From: Butyricicoccus pullicaecorum | GTDB lineage: Bacteria; Bacillota; Clostridia; Oscillospirales; Butyricicoccaceae | Direction of reading: 5' to 3' | DNA length: 64,000 nucleotides | Assembly: GCA_018366035.1 (NCBI GenBank) | Contig: JAGZIW010000008.1 | Span: forward strand, 1 to 64,000 | Part shown: positions 26,231-35,563 of the stretch, in pieces | Layout of the letters: each line of letters opens with the position of its first letter | Numbering within the stretch: position 1 is the stretch's first letter | Translations under genes and position numbers: made by a program | Notes under the pieces: model-generated | What the model was told of the DNA's origin: nothing | The model's database searches: none | The model's input: only the letters and a program-made list of their open reading frames with translations

Positions 26231-28927
26231 ATGGGGGAAACGGGTGGTATTTTGTTGGATAATGCAGTAAAAGGCTTGGCAGCCAAAACAAATTTTGCAG
26301 ACAATAGTCAATGGCTTCCCTTATGGATACATCTGAGAGATACGGCGGAGATCATGAAAAGACTAATCCAAAACTGGGTACCGCTGTCTGTTCGGAGAAC
26401 GATTGGATTGAAAGAAGAATTGGCGGCGAGTACGGCTTATTTTTTGGGGGCTGTACATGATATTGGCAAGGCGACTGCTGTATTCCAAAATAACATTTTG
26501 GCGAATCTGCCAGAGGTACGGGAAAGACTGCGCACTTTTATACCTGCAACTTTTCCTTATGCGAATAAGACGCCGCATGCCAGAGCAAGTGAAATGATTC
26601 TGCTGGAATTGCAATGTCCTGCCGGATTGGCGTCGATTGCGGGTGCCCATCATGGGAAGCCGCAGCAGGACGCGTGTGGGGACTATATAGAGGAGCAGTT
26701 GGAGAATTATTCCAAAAATTATTGGGGCAGCAAGGAGCAACAGTGGAGAGGAATCTGGCAAGCACTGTTTCAGAGTGCCCTGCATCAGGCAGGCTTTTCA
26801 AAACCAGAAGACCTACCAGTTTTGACCACACCTCAGGAATTGCTGCTGACAGGTCTTTTGATTATGGCAGACTGGATTGCCAGCAATACAAAATATTTTC
26901 CATTGATTTCGGTAGATGAGGTGGGCGATGAGACATGTTATCCTGCCAGAGTGGAAGCGGCATGGAGCAGGATTGCGCTCACCTTTCCGTGGGAGTGTTG
27001 GTGTCACTCTCTGGACGAGCAGACCTTTGCAGAGCGTTTTGGTTTTCGTCCAAATGAGGTACAGAAGGCAGTGCTGTCTGTGGTCAATGATATCTCACAT
27101 GCCGGACTTTTCATCATAGAAGCACAAATGGGTGCAGGCAAGACAGAGGCAGCCTTGGCTGCTGCTGAGGTCTGTGCCGCAAGATTTGGAATGGGCGGTT
27201 TATACTTTGGGCTTCCCACGCAGGCCACTGCGAATGGTATTTTTCCCCGCCTCACTTTGTGGGCGGGCAGTCAGTCGGAGGAAATGGTACACTCCATTCG
27301 ACTGGCGCATGGTATGGCGGAGCTGAATGAGGACTATCGGGAATTGCTCGGCGGTGCTTCTGTTGTGGAGGAGGACGATCGGGAAAGCGGCATATTGGTA
27401 CATTCGTGGTTTCAGGGAAATAAGCAGGCACTTTTGGCAGATTTTGTGATTGGAACGGTGGATCAGCTTTTGATGGCAGGACTCAAACAAAAGCATGTGA
27501 TGCTGCGTCATTTAGGACTGGCAGGGAAGGTTGTGGTGATTGATGAGGTACATGCCTATGACGCCTATATGAATCAATATTTGGATCGCGTCCTTCAGTG
27601 GCTGGGAGCATATGGTGTGCCGGTGATCCTGCTTTCGGCAACTTTGCCGGAAAAGCGTAGAAAGGAACTGATACAAAGCTATTTGGGTGCGGACAAAATA
27701 ACATCTTGTTTAGAGAGCGGGTATCCGCTGCTCACATGGACAGATGGCTCCCAAGTGCTGCAAAAGACAGTTTCTCTTTCCACACAGCAGCAAACAGTCG
27801 CGCTGCAATACGAAAAGGAGAGTGCACTGCCAAGTCTGCTGCGCACGATGCTGGAACAGGGCGGCTGTGCAGGAATCATTCTGAACACTGTGAAAAAGGC
27901 GCAGACGGCAGCGGAATTACTTCGCGCAGAACTGCCGGACTGTGAGGTCATTCTGTTCCATGCACAGTTTTTGATGCCGGATCGGGCAGAAAAGGAGCGA
28001 ATATTGCGCGAACGTCTGGGGAAACACTCTACAGCACAGCAGAGAAACCGACTCATCATAGTGGGAACACAGGTGTTGGAGCAATCGCTGGATATTGATT
28101 TCGACTTTTTGGTCACAGAGCTTTGTCCCATGGATTTGCTGCTCCAGCGTATCGGACGAGAGCATCGGCATCATGGACGAACCAGACCGCCTTTACTGCA
28201 AAAGGCTGTCTGTACCGTTCTGGTTCCGGACGGAGAGGAACTGGACGCGGGGAGCAAAGCAGTCTACGGAGAATGGCTGCTCTGGCGCACCAGACAGCTG
28301 CTGCCGGAACGCATCACCTTGCCGGACGATATCCCCAAGCTGGTGCAAAGTACCTACGCTGACGAGACAGAGCAAAAAGCAGAAAACGAAATGTGGCAGG
28401 CATATCGTTTGCAGCAGGCAATCAAGCGACAGCGGGCAGACGCTTATGTGATACCAAAGCCGCCGGTACATTCTCATCTATGCGAGGAGCCGGAGGTGTT
28501 GGACAATTGGATAGATGAAGAAGGTGCAGGGTCAGATGCAGCGGCGCGTGCAGCGGTGCGTGACGGAGACCCGTCCCTTGAAGTTTTGATTATGGTTCAG
28601 TGGAGCGACGGCAGTGTGCATTTTTTACCTTGGCAGGAACAGGGCAGGGAAATTCTGACAGACCGGCCGCCTTCCAGAGAAGAAAGCCTGCAAATTGCAC
28701 GGCAGAAATTGAGACTGCCAGCATATTTCAGCAAGCACTGGAATATTGACAAGGTCATTGAAGAACTGGAAAAACAAAATCAAGGGAAGCTTGCGCAATG
28801 GCAGGCAGCGCCGCTGCTGAAGGGAGAATTGATTCTATTATTGGATCATACGCTTTCCATGCGCTTGGCGGGAAGCGTTTTGCACTATGATCGACAAACT
28901 GGTTTGACCTATGAAAAGGGGGAATAA
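26231..28927 (+). CDS. cas3: CRISPR-associated helicase/nuclease Cas3 (type I-E)
   Basis: 898 residues. An N-terminal HD nuclease has VHDIGK (His76-Asp77) and a later AHHGK. The superfamily 2 helicase follows: Walker A QMGAGKT near 297-303, DEVH near 435-438, motif III SATLP and motif VI QRIGREHRHH, then the C-terminal accessory domain. It degrades DNA recruited by Cascade. The start is uncertain: ATG 26231 leaves almost no leader after the predicted transcription start, whereas TTG 26252 or 26255 would follow a GGGTGG. I give the ATG. It heads an operon of eight co-oriented cas genes and overlaps none; cse1 begins one base after its stop. Confidence 0.95.
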   Translation: MGETGGILLDNAVKGLAAKTNFADNSQWLPLWIHLRDTAEIMKRLIQNWVPLSVRRTIGLKEELAASTAYFLGAVHDIGKATAVFQNNILANLPEVRERLRTFIPATFPYANKTPHARASEMILLELQCPAGLASIAGAHHGKPQQDACGDYIEEQLENYSKNYWGSKEQQWRGIWQALFQSALHQAGFSKPEDLPVLTTPQELLLTGLLIMADWIASNTKYFPLISVDEVGDETCYPARVEAAWSRIALTFPWECWCHSLDEQTFAERFGFRPNEVQKAVLSVVNDISHAGLFIIEAQMGAGKTEAALAAAEVCAARFGMGGLYFGLPTQATANGIFPRLTLWAGSQSEEMVHSIRLAHGMAELNEDYRELLGGASVVEEDDRESGILVHSWFQGNKQALLADFVIGTVDQLLMAGLKQKHVMLRHLGLAGKVVVIDEVHAYDAYMNQYLDRVLQWLGAYGVPVILLSATLPEKRRKELIQSYLGADKITSCLESGYPLLTWTDGSQVLQKTVSLSTQQQTVALQYEKESALPSLLRTMLEQGGCAGIILNTVKKAQTAAELLRAELPDCEVILFHAQFLMPDRAEKERILRERLGKHSTAQQRNRLIIVGTQVLEQSLDIDFDFLVTELCPMDLLLQRIGREHRHHGRTRPPLLQKAVCTVLVPDGEELDAGSKAVYGEWLLWRTRQLLPERITLPDDIPKLVQSTYADETEQKAENEMWQAYRLQQAIKRQRADAYVIPKPPVHSHLCEEPEVLDNWIDEEGAGSDAAARAAVRDGDPSLEVLIMVQWSDGSVHFLPWQEQGREILTDRPPSREESLQIARQKLRLPAYFSKHWNIDKVIEELEKQNQGKLAQWQAAPLLKGELILLLDHTLSMRLAGSVLHYDRQTGLTYEKGE

Positions 28928-28928
28928 C

Positions 28929-30515
28929 ATGGAGCAGATAGAATTTAATCTTTTGGAAGAACCTTGGATTCGGGTGCTGAACACGGACGGTGCAGTGGAG
29001 GAGGTTTCCCTGACCGATGCGTTGCTTCGTGCCCATGAATTTCAGGATTTGGCAGGAGAACTGCCCGCACAAGATGTGGCTGTTCTTCGTCTGATGCTGG
29101 CAGTCCTGCAAACGGTATTTTATCGAATGGATCTGAATGGGGAGAACATGCCGCTGCAAAACAGGGAAGATGCACTGCTGCGGTGGAAAATACTCTGGGG
29201 CAAGAAGGACGAGGGCCTGCCGAAAAAGCCCATTCAGCAGTATTTGGACAGCTGGCGAGAGCGCTTTTGGCTTTTTCACCCGCAAAGACCTTTTTATCAA
29301 ATCGTGCAGGCAGAAATCGGTACCGCGTATGGGGCAGCCAAGCTCAATGGAGAAATTTCAGAAAGTGGAAATAAATTGCGGTTATTTGCCACGTATGCGA
29401 AGGAATACAAAGCAGCCATGACTTATGCACAGGCAGCGCGGTGGCTGCTGTATGTCAACGGATTTGATGACACATCTGCAAAGCCAAAAGGAAAAAATCT
29501 TCCTTCTGCGGGAGCAGGCTGGTTGGGAAAGCTTGGAATTTTGTTGGCGCAGGGAAGAAATCTGGCAGAAACGCTGCTGCTCAATCTGGTATTGCTGAAA
29601 GATGGCGATTGTTTGTGGGAAGAACCTCAGCCTTGCTGGGAACTGGAACAGCCGCGCTGCGGGGAGCGTACAGAAATTTTATGTCCCGACAATGCAGCCG
29701 CGCTGCTGACCTTACAGTCCCGCCGTCTGCTTTTGCATCGGGAACACGACTTGGTTACAGGGTATTTTCTGCTGGGTGGAGATTTTTTCCAAAAAGAAAA
29801 TGCCTTTGGGGAACAAATGACGATTTGGCGTAAAACACAGGAAAAGAATCATGCGCCAGCCTTTCATCAGCCCGCACGACATGACCCGTCTAAGCAATTT
29901 TGGCGCGAGTTTCCAACTGTTTTCTCGCAGGAGGGGGATATCCATGTTTCCGGTATTGTAAGGTGGATCACTGTCTTGCAGCGGAGAAAATATTTGGATC
30001 GTAAGAGAAGAATTTATTTTAAGCGAGTCGGCGTTGAATATGGAGATAAGGATTTTTTTGTCAAGGATACATTTTGCGATACACTTGCATTTCATATTCA
30101 GCTCTTGGACGAGATGGGAAGCGCATGCCGAATCAAAGTGATTACCGAAATTCAAAATTGTGAAAAGTTGGCAGATCAAGTAGGCTGGCTGGCAAAGGAA
30201 TTGGCTTTGTCAGCTGGAAATGAAGGAGTCGGGCAGACGAGAGCGGCAAAGGAACAGTTTTATTATGAAATCGATCAGCCTTTCTGTCAGTGGCTCTATC
30301 AGTTAGAGCCGGAGGACGATATGGATACCGCTGTGGAAAGCTGGAGAGCACAGGCAAAAAGGATTGCTTATGGGTTGGGCAGAATGATGGTAGAAGAGGC
30401 CGGCACACCTGCTTTGGTGGGACGGGCGATTGAGAAGAAGGACAAGAAAATATATTATTGCGCACCAAAGGTGTATAACAGATTCCTATATCGTGTGAAT
30501 CAAATCTATCCATAA
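28929..30515 (+). CDS. casA: Cascade large subunit Cse1/Cas8e
   Basis: 528 residues, normal length for the family. The N-terminus FNLLEEPWIRV is the family signature; further hallmarks are the LFHPQRPFYQ block near 112-122 and a C-terminal four-helix bundle region (about 380-528). Cse1 recognises the PAM and recruits Cas3. Start ATG 28929 has AAAGGGGG upstream. Located between cas3 and cse2 in the canonical I-E order. Confidence 0.93.
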   Translation: MEQIEFNLLEEPWIRVLNTDGAVEEVSLTDALLRAHEFQDLAGELPAQDVAVLRLMLAVLQTVFYRMDLNGENMPLQNREDALLRWKILWGKKDEGLPKKPIQQYLDSWRERFWLFHPQRPFYQIVQAEIGTAYGAAKLNGEISESGNKLRLFATYAKEYKAAMTYAQAARWLLYVNGFDDTSAKPKGKNLPSAGAGWLGKLGILLAQGRNLAETLLLNLVLLKDGDCLWEEPQPCWELEQPRCGERTEILCPDNAAALLTLQSRRLLLHREHDLVTGYFLLGGDFFQKENAFGEQMTIWRKTQEKNHAPAFHQPARHDPSKQFWREFPTVFSQEGDIHVSGIVRWITVLQRRKYLDRKRRIYFKRVGVEYGDKDFFVKDTFCDTLAFHIQLLDEMGSACRIKVITEIQNCEKLADQVGWLAKELALSAGNEGVGQTRAAKEQFYYEIDQPFCQWLYQLEPEDDMDTAVESWRAQAKRIAYGLGRMMVEEAGTPALVGRAIEKKDKKIYYCAPKVYNRFLYRVNQIYP

Positions 30516-30530
30516 AGGAGGAGGCAGCGT

Positions 30531-31097
30531 ATGATTGCAGATGAGGTCTATCGTGTGGTAAACAGGCAGCTGAGCAGACTCAGCAGCCTGCCGGAGAATT
30601 CCCGCAAGGCAATGCTTGCGAATTTACGTAGAGGTGTGGGGCGGATTCCGGGAGATGCACCCGAACTTTGGGGGATATTTCTTCAGGATATGCCATTGGA
30701 GCTGCAAAGCAAGAACGGAACACCCACAGCGGGAGAATGGGCAGTTTATCTGGCGCTTACTTTGTATGCGCTGCATCAGCAGAGCCAGCATACTGATATG
30801 AGTATGCCAGATGTATCCTTGGGCAGTGCGGTGCGCCGTTTGGCAGACGGGGAGCTGGAGGGAAGTCCTTCATTTCGACGATTTCAGAAATTACTCACTG
30901 CCTCAAGTATACAGGAAATCGCGCATTATCTGCGCGGCATGATCCAGCTGCTGAGAGACAAGGCAATTCCACTGGATTACCCGCGCCTGGCAAAAGAGCT
31001 GTATTTATTGCAATTCCAAACCACCGCGCCGCAGGTTCGCCTGCTGTGGGGACAAGACTATTATTACAATCCAGAAAAAGAAGTTTCAGACAACTAA
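30531..31097 (+). CDS. casB: Cascade small subunit Cse2/Cas11e
   Basis: 188 residues, mostly alpha-helical, with the family-typical AMLANLRRGVGRIPGDAPELWG near 24-45 and a WAVYLALTLYALHQQ helix near 69-84. Two copies line the belly of Cascade and hold the displaced strand. AAAGGAGGAGG precedes the start; 15 bases follow the cse1 stop. Confidence 0.92.
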   Translation: MIADEVYRVVNRQLSRLSSLPENSRKAMLANLRRGVGRIPGDAPELWGIFLQDMPLELQSKNGTPTAGEWAVYLALTLYALHQQSQHTDMSMPDVSLGSAVRRLADGELEGSPSFRRFQKLLTASSIQEIAHYLRGMIQLLRDKAIPLDYPRLAKELYLLQFQTTAPQVRLLWGQDYYYNPEKEVSDN

Positions 31098-31111
31098 GGG
31101 AGGACTAAAAA

Positions 31112-32200
31112 ATGGATAGAAACCGTCTGTATGTGGATTTTCACGTACTCCAAACAGTGCCGCCAAGCTGTGTCAATCGTGATGATACGGGCAGCCCCAA
31201 AACCGCTGTTTATGGTGGCACCACACGTGCGCGGGTGTCTTCTCAGGCATGGAAGCATGCGATGCGGGAGATGTTTCGGGAGGAGCTTTTGGACACACGA
31301 TTGGTGGGAGAGCGTACCAAGAAGGTATTACAGCTGCTCGAGCGGGAAATCGAAGCAATGGCGCCTGAAAAAGATGCAGAGTCCTTGGCAAAAAAGGTGT
31401 TGGAATATGTAGGTCTCAAGCTGGAAAAGAAGGATAAGAAAGAGACTGGAAATGTAGATACCTTGTTTTTCTTGAGCCATGACCAGATTAAGGGACTGGC
31501 ACAGCTGGCTGTGGAGGATTGTAAGGACAAAAAGATGTATCAGAGCACACTCCGCGAGATGCCTTCTGTGGATATGGCATTGTTTGGGCGTATGGTGGCT
31601 GCAGACCCTTCTCTGAACTATGATGCTGCCGCGCAGGTCGCGCACAGTATTTCAACCCATAAAGTGCAAAACGAATATGATTATTTCACGGCGGTGGACG
31701 ACTGTGCACCGGAGAACAGTGCTGGTGCAGGGCATTTGGGTACTGTGGAGTACAATTCTTCTACCCTGTATCGCTATGCCACGGTCAATGTTTTGGAACT
31801 GACCGCGCATATTGGAAAGAAAGAGGCAGTAAATGCTGTACGTGTGTTTGCGGAGGCGTTCATTCGCGCCATGCCTACCGGTAAACAAAATACCTTTGCA
31901 AACCGCACACTGCCAGATGCGGTGTATATAACGATTCGCAATGACCAGCCTGTCAATCTGTGCGGAGCATTTGAAAAGGCAGTTGCAGCCGGTGCAGAGG
32001 GTGGATATGTGGTACCCTCGAAAAAGCGCTTGCTGATCTATGCACAGGAGGTATATGAAGCATATACAGGCACACCGGCGCAGTCTTTCGCGATTGGCAG
32101 TGGAATGGAAGCGTTGGCTCCTGTCATGCCGCTCGGTGAACTTTTAACGGCACTAGAAGACAATATTACAGAGTATTTGAGCGGAAAAGAGGTGGAATGA
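31112..32200 (+). CDS. casC: Cascade backbone subunit Cas7e (Cse4)
   Basis: 362 residues. The start NRLYVDFHVLQTVPPSCVNRDD and TRARVSSQAWKHAMR are diagnostic of the Cse4/CasC family. Six copies form the crRNA-binding backbone. The gene lies 14 bases after cse2 and overlaps cas5e by four bases. Confidence 0.94.
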   Translation: MDRNRLYVDFHVLQTVPPSCVNRDDTGSPKTAVYGGTTRARVSSQAWKHAMREMFREELLDTRLVGERTKKVLQLLEREIEAMAPEKDAESLAKKVLEYVGLKLEKKDKKETGNVDTLFFLSHDQIKGLAQLAVEDCKDKKMYQSTLREMPSVDMALFGRMVAADPSLNYDAAAQVAHSISTHKVQNEYDYFTAVDDCAPENSAGAGHLGTVEYNSSTLYRYATVNVLELTAHIGKKEAVNAVRVFAEAFIRAMPTGKQNTFANRTLPDAVYITIRNDQPVNLCGAFEKAVAAGAEGGYVVPSKKRLLIYAQEVYEAYTGTPAQSFAIGSGMEALAPVMPLGELLTALEDNITEYLSGKEVE

Positions 32201-32895
32201 TGGCAACCCTGTTACTGCGTCTGGCAGCGCCCATGCAGTCATGGGGAAGGGATTCTAAATTTGAGATTCGCAAAACTGACCGCGAGCCAACGAAAAGCGG
32301 CGTGGTTGGACTGCTCGCTGCTGCTCTGGGTCTGCGCAGAGATGAGGAGAAAGCCTTGCAGCGCCTGAATTGTTTGCATTTCGGTGTGCGTGTAGATCAG
32401 GAGGGAAAGCTGCTGCCAGATTATCAGACGGTAAAAAAAGTAGGAAAATCCAAATCAGAGAGTACAAGCTATGTTACTTGGCGGTATTATCTGTCAGATG
32501 CGATTTTTCTGGTAGGGCTGGAGAGTGAGGATATAGATTTTTTGACCGAGCTGAACAATGCCCTGCAAACCCCTGTATTTCCGCTCTTTTTGGGCAGACG
32601 CTCCTGTCCGCCGACCCTTCCCCTTTGTCTGGGCATACGGGAGAGTGGTCTGGAGCAGACGCTGCGCGAGGAGCCGCTGCTGGTTCCGGCATGGAAAAAG
32701 AAAAGTGCAGCGCCTGTACGTCTTGTTTTAGATGCTGCTCCGCAGGAGGGCGCATATCGGCAGGATTTGCCGATTTCGTTCAGTCCGCTCCATCGACAGT
32801 TTGGGTATCGAGCGGCAAAGGAGATTCGGGTGGATTTGTCAAAAATAGTACCCGAAACACAGCATGACCCATTTGTCGAGCTGGGAGATGATTGA
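32197..32895 (+). CDS. casD: Cascade subunit Cas5e
   Basis: 232 residues. The start LLLRLAAPMQSWG and the TDREPTKSGVVGLLAAALG block are typical of Cas5e, which caps the 5' handle of the crRNA. The start overlaps the cas7 stop (ATGATG; the second ATG at 32200 is equally possible). The next gene starts immediately after the stop. Confidence 0.93.
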   Translation: MMATLLLRLAAPMQSWGRDSKFEIRKTDREPTKSGVVGLLAAALGLRRDEEKALQRLNCLHFGVRVDQEGKLLPDYQTVKKVGKSKSESTSYVTWRYYLSDAIFLVGLESEDIDFLTELNNALQTPVFPLFLGRRSCPPTLPLCLGIRESGLEQTLREEPLLVPAWKKKSAAPVRLVLDAAPQEGAYRQDLPISFSPLHRQFGYRAAKEIRVDLSKIVPETQHDPFVELGDD

Positions 32896-32896
32896 G

Positions 32897-33526
32897 ATGT
32901 ATTTGTCAAGAGTTGCATTGGATATACATAAGCGCAGTACGATGACCGCGTTGGCAAATCCTCAGCAGTTTCATGGTGCGGTGGAGCAGGCTTTTGCGGG
33001 AGAACGCCGCCGCAGACTGTGGCGGCTGGATCAGCTGGGGGAGAGACGCTATCTGTTGTTGCTCAGTGAGGATATGCCGGACTTAAAACATATTGCCGAG
33101 CAATTCGGCACAGGCGAGTTGCCGGAAACAAAGGATTATACACCGCTTTTGGATCGGATCCAATCAGGAACTGTTTGGAGATTCCGCCTGACTGCCAATC
33201 CCACAAAAAGTGTGCCGAATCTAAAGAATCCTGCAAAGCGTGGCAAGGTTTATGCGCATATCACCACAGAATTTCAGCAGAAGTGGCTGTTGGAACGGGC
33301 GCAAAAGCATGGATTTCAGCTGAAGCCAGATGCGTTCACAGTAGTGCAGTCCCAGTGGAGACATTTTCAAAAGAAATATCATGGACAAGCAGTGTCCCTG
33401 CTTGCAGTTACCTATGAGGGGGTTCTTGAGGTGACAGATGCGCAAGCATTTCGGAAACTGCTTACAGAAGGGATCGGCAGAGGCAAGGCATATGGTCTTG
33501 GTTTAATGACTGTGATTGGGAGATGA
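32897..33526 (+). CDS. casE: CRISPR RNA endonuclease Cas6e
   Basis: 209 residues with two RAMP folds. The catalytic His is His26 in NPQQFHGAVE, the same position as in the Thermus enzyme; the Tyr used by Thermus three residues earlier is Gln here. The C-terminal glycine-rich loop GIGRGKAYGLGLM is intact. It cuts pre-crRNA at the base of the repeat hairpin. Start chosen at ATG 32897 (MYLSRVALD, the family's usual start), ten bases after GGGAG; an ATG at 32888 is an alternative. Confidence 0.92.
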   Translation: MYLSRVALDIHKRSTMTALANPQQFHGAVEQAFAGERRRRLWRLDQLGERRYLLLLSEDMPDLKHIAEQFGTGELPETKDYTPLLDRIQSGTVWRFRLTANPTKSVPNLKNPAKRGKVYAHITTEFQQKWLLERAQKHGFQLKPDAFTVVQSQWRHFQKKYHGQAVSLLAVTYEGVLEVTDAQAFRKLLTEGIGRGKAYGLGLMTVIGR

Positions 33527-33531
33527 TAGAT

Positions 33532-34488
33532 ATGGCGGAAATGTCGGGGATCGTTCGACCAGAGATACAGGCGCTTCCGCAAATCAAAGATCGGATGACG
33601 TTTTTATATTTGGAGCACTGTACCTTAGGAAGGCAAGATGGAGCAATCACTGTGACAGATGAAAAGGGTGTGATTCATGTTCCGGCGGCTGCCATTTCCG
33701 TATTGCTGTTAGGCCCGGGCACCCGTGTGACCCATCGTGCCATGGAGCTCATGGGGGATACTGGCGTGGGTGTTGTCTGGGTAGGAGAGCATGGTGTACG
33801 CTATTATGCCCATGGAAGGCCTTTGACCACACATTCCAGTTTGCTGCTGCGTCAGACAGAGCTGGTAAGCAATACACGAAAACATCTAAATGTTGCGCGA
33901 AAAATGTACCAGCTGCGTTTTCCGGACGAAGATGTATCTCAATTGACCATGCAGCAGCTGCGTGGAAGAGAGGGCAGTCGCGTGAGAAAGGCCTATCGTC
34001 TGGCGTCCAAGAGAACGGGTGTCGAGTGGAATGGAAGGGCATATTGCCCAGAGGATTTTGAAGCAAGTGACAAAGTGAATCAGGCACTGTCGGCAGGGCA
34101 TGCTTGCTTATATGGTCTTGCGCATGCAGTGATCGTATCGCTGGGCTGTGCACCGGGGCTGGGATTTGTACATGTAGGGCATGAGTGTTCATTTGTATAT
34201 GATATTGCAGACCTTTATAAGGCAGAAGTCACCATTCCGATTGCATTTGAAATCGTGGCAGAGGAACCGGAGGATTTATCTTCTGCTGTACGCAGGCGGG
34301 TGCGTGATGCCATGGTACGGAACCATATCTTGGAGCGAATGATTCATGATATCCGCTGGCTGCTTTTATCCGAGGAGGAGCAGCCCGAAGTGCAAGAAAC
34401 GGTTTATTTATGGGACAATCAGCTGGGCACCGTGGGAAATGGTGTGAATTACTTTGGAAGAGAGGAGGAGGATTCCTCATTCTTGTGA
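33532..34488 (+). CDS. cas1: CRISPR integrase Cas1 (type I-E)
   Basis: 318 residues. The metal-site residues are visible as Glu in RGREGSRVR, His in HVGHECSF and Asp in YDIADLYKAE. With Cas2 it inserts new spacers at the first repeat. Start ATG 33532 lies nine bases from GGGAG; an ATG at 33523 overlapping the cas6e stop is too close to a ribosome site. It overlaps cas2 by four bases. Confidence 0.94.
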   Translation: MAEMSGIVRPEIQALPQIKDRMTFLYLEHCTLGRQDGAITVTDEKGVIHVPAAAISVLLLGPGTRVTHRAMELMGDTGVGVVWVGEHGVRYYAHGRPLTTHSSLLLRQTELVSNTRKHLNVARKMYQLRFPDEDVSQLTMQQLRGREGSRVRKAYRLASKRTGVEWNGRAYCPEDFEASDKVNQALSAGHACLYGLAHAVIVSLGCAPGLGFVHVGHECSFVYDIADLYKAEVTIPIAFEIVAEEPEDLSSAVRRRVRDAMVRNHILERMIHDIRWLLLSEEEQPEVQETVYLWDNQLGTVGNGVNYFGREEEDSSFL

Positions 34489-35354
34489 TTACAGTAACTG
34501 ATTGCCCACCCAAGTTGCGAGGAGACCTATCCAAATGGCTCTGTGAAATCAACACTGGCGTTTATGTGGGAAATCTCAGCAGCCGCGTGCGGGACGCTGT
34601 TTGGAAGCGTGTTTGTGAAAACTTGAAAAATGGACGAGCCACCATGGTATTTTCCACCAATAATGAACAAAAGATGGATTTTCGTGTACACAATACTTCA
34701 TGGGAGCCTGTGGATTTTGATGGTATTCAGCTCATGCGCCGCCCACTGGCGCAATCTTCAGCGCCTGACAGCGGCGGGTTGAAATCGGGATTTAGCCATG
34801 CAGCAAAACGGCAGATGGCACAAAAACAGAGGCGAGCGTCACAGGGAAAAAAGGACTCCTACGTAATAGTAGATTTGGAGACAACAGGATTACATGTTTC
34901 CGGCTGTACGATTTTAGAATTCGGTGCAATTCGGGTGAGAGAAGGGCAGGCGGTGGAGACCTTTTCTCAATTGGTGCTGAGTGAACGTACAATTCCGGAA
35001 ACGGTTGTAGAGCTGACAGGAATCGACATATCGTTGACACAGCGGGAGGGGATTCCTTTGGAACGTGCACTGGCATCTTTTTTGAAATTTATTGGACGAG
35101 ATACGCTGGTAGGATATCAGCTGTCTTTCGATATGGGTTTTCTTCAGGAGGCTTGCCGAGTACATAGTATGTCACTGCCTGCAAATCGCTGCATAGATGT
35201 GTTAAGTCATGCGCGCAGAAAGATATTTGGGTTATCAAATTATCAATTGCGTACAGTCGCAAAGCACTTGTCATTGGATACGCCGCAATTTCATCGGGCT
35301 TTAGATGACTGCTGGCTGCTGTTGGAAGTGTATCAGAAACTAAATGAAATTTAA
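34485..35354 (+). CDS. cas2: Cas2e fused to a DnaQ-like DEDDh exonuclease
   Basis: 289 residues. Residues 1-95 are Cas2e (ITVTDCPPKLRGDLSKWL, then GVYVGNLSSRVRDAVW). A basic linker (about 105-125) leads to a full exonuclease domain with DLETTG, the Asp of SFDMGFLQE, and HRALDD for the His/Asp pair. In known Cas2-DnaQ fusions this domain trims prespacers before integration. Start is GTG 34485, overlapping the cas1 stop and preceded by GAGGAGGAGG 14 bases upstream. Last gene of the cas operon; the array follows. Confidence 0.93.
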   Translation: MITVTDCPPKLRGDLSKWLCEINTGVYVGNLSSRVRDAVWKRVCENLKNGRATMVFSTNNEQKMDFRVHNTSWEPVDFDGIQLMRRPLAQSSAPDSGGLKSGFSHAAKRQMAQKQRRASQGKKDSYVIVDLETTGLHVSGCTILEFGAIRVREGQAVETFSQLVLSERTIPETVVELTGIDISLTQREGIPLERALASFLKFIGRDTLVGYQLSFDMGFLQEACRVHSMSLPANRCIDVLSHARRKIFGLSNYQLRTVAKHLSLDTPQFHRALDDCWLLLEVYQKLNEI

Positions 35355-35382
35355 TCTTTATAAGGAGTATGGGACTTTTAGC

Positions 35383-35530
35383 CTTTTCTCTGTATACACA
35401 TGGGTGATCCATAATAGTTTAGGTGAATGGCAAGTTTGCAGCTGCTTTTTCCCTGTATATACAGGGAGAATCTGCTATATGACAACTTTTTCCATTGTAA
35501 AGATTATCTCCGCATATGTAGAGATGACTT
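35383..35530 (+). repeat. Three divergent CRISPR-repeat-like units between cas2 and the array
   Basis: Units at 35383-35410 (20/28 identical to the intact repeat), 35446-35473 (18/28) and 35503-35530 (17/28). The last begins exactly 61 bases before the first intact repeat. Of 29 mismatches, 23 are C-to-T or G-to-A. The hairpin is largely kept: in the second unit two C-G pairs have both become T-A, leaving a perfect stem; the first unit shares these changes. They fill the place where the leader would be expected; only 28 bases separate the first unit from the cas2 stop. Confidence 0.6.
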
Positions 35531-35563
35531 CTGTGATCGATGCGCTTTCATTAACTAAAAAGT

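Noticed and set aside
26064..26291. 75-codon minus-strand frame over the cas promoter
   Set aside because: Covers a terminator and a consensus promoter; Phe/Tyr-rich chance translation of A+T-rich DNA.
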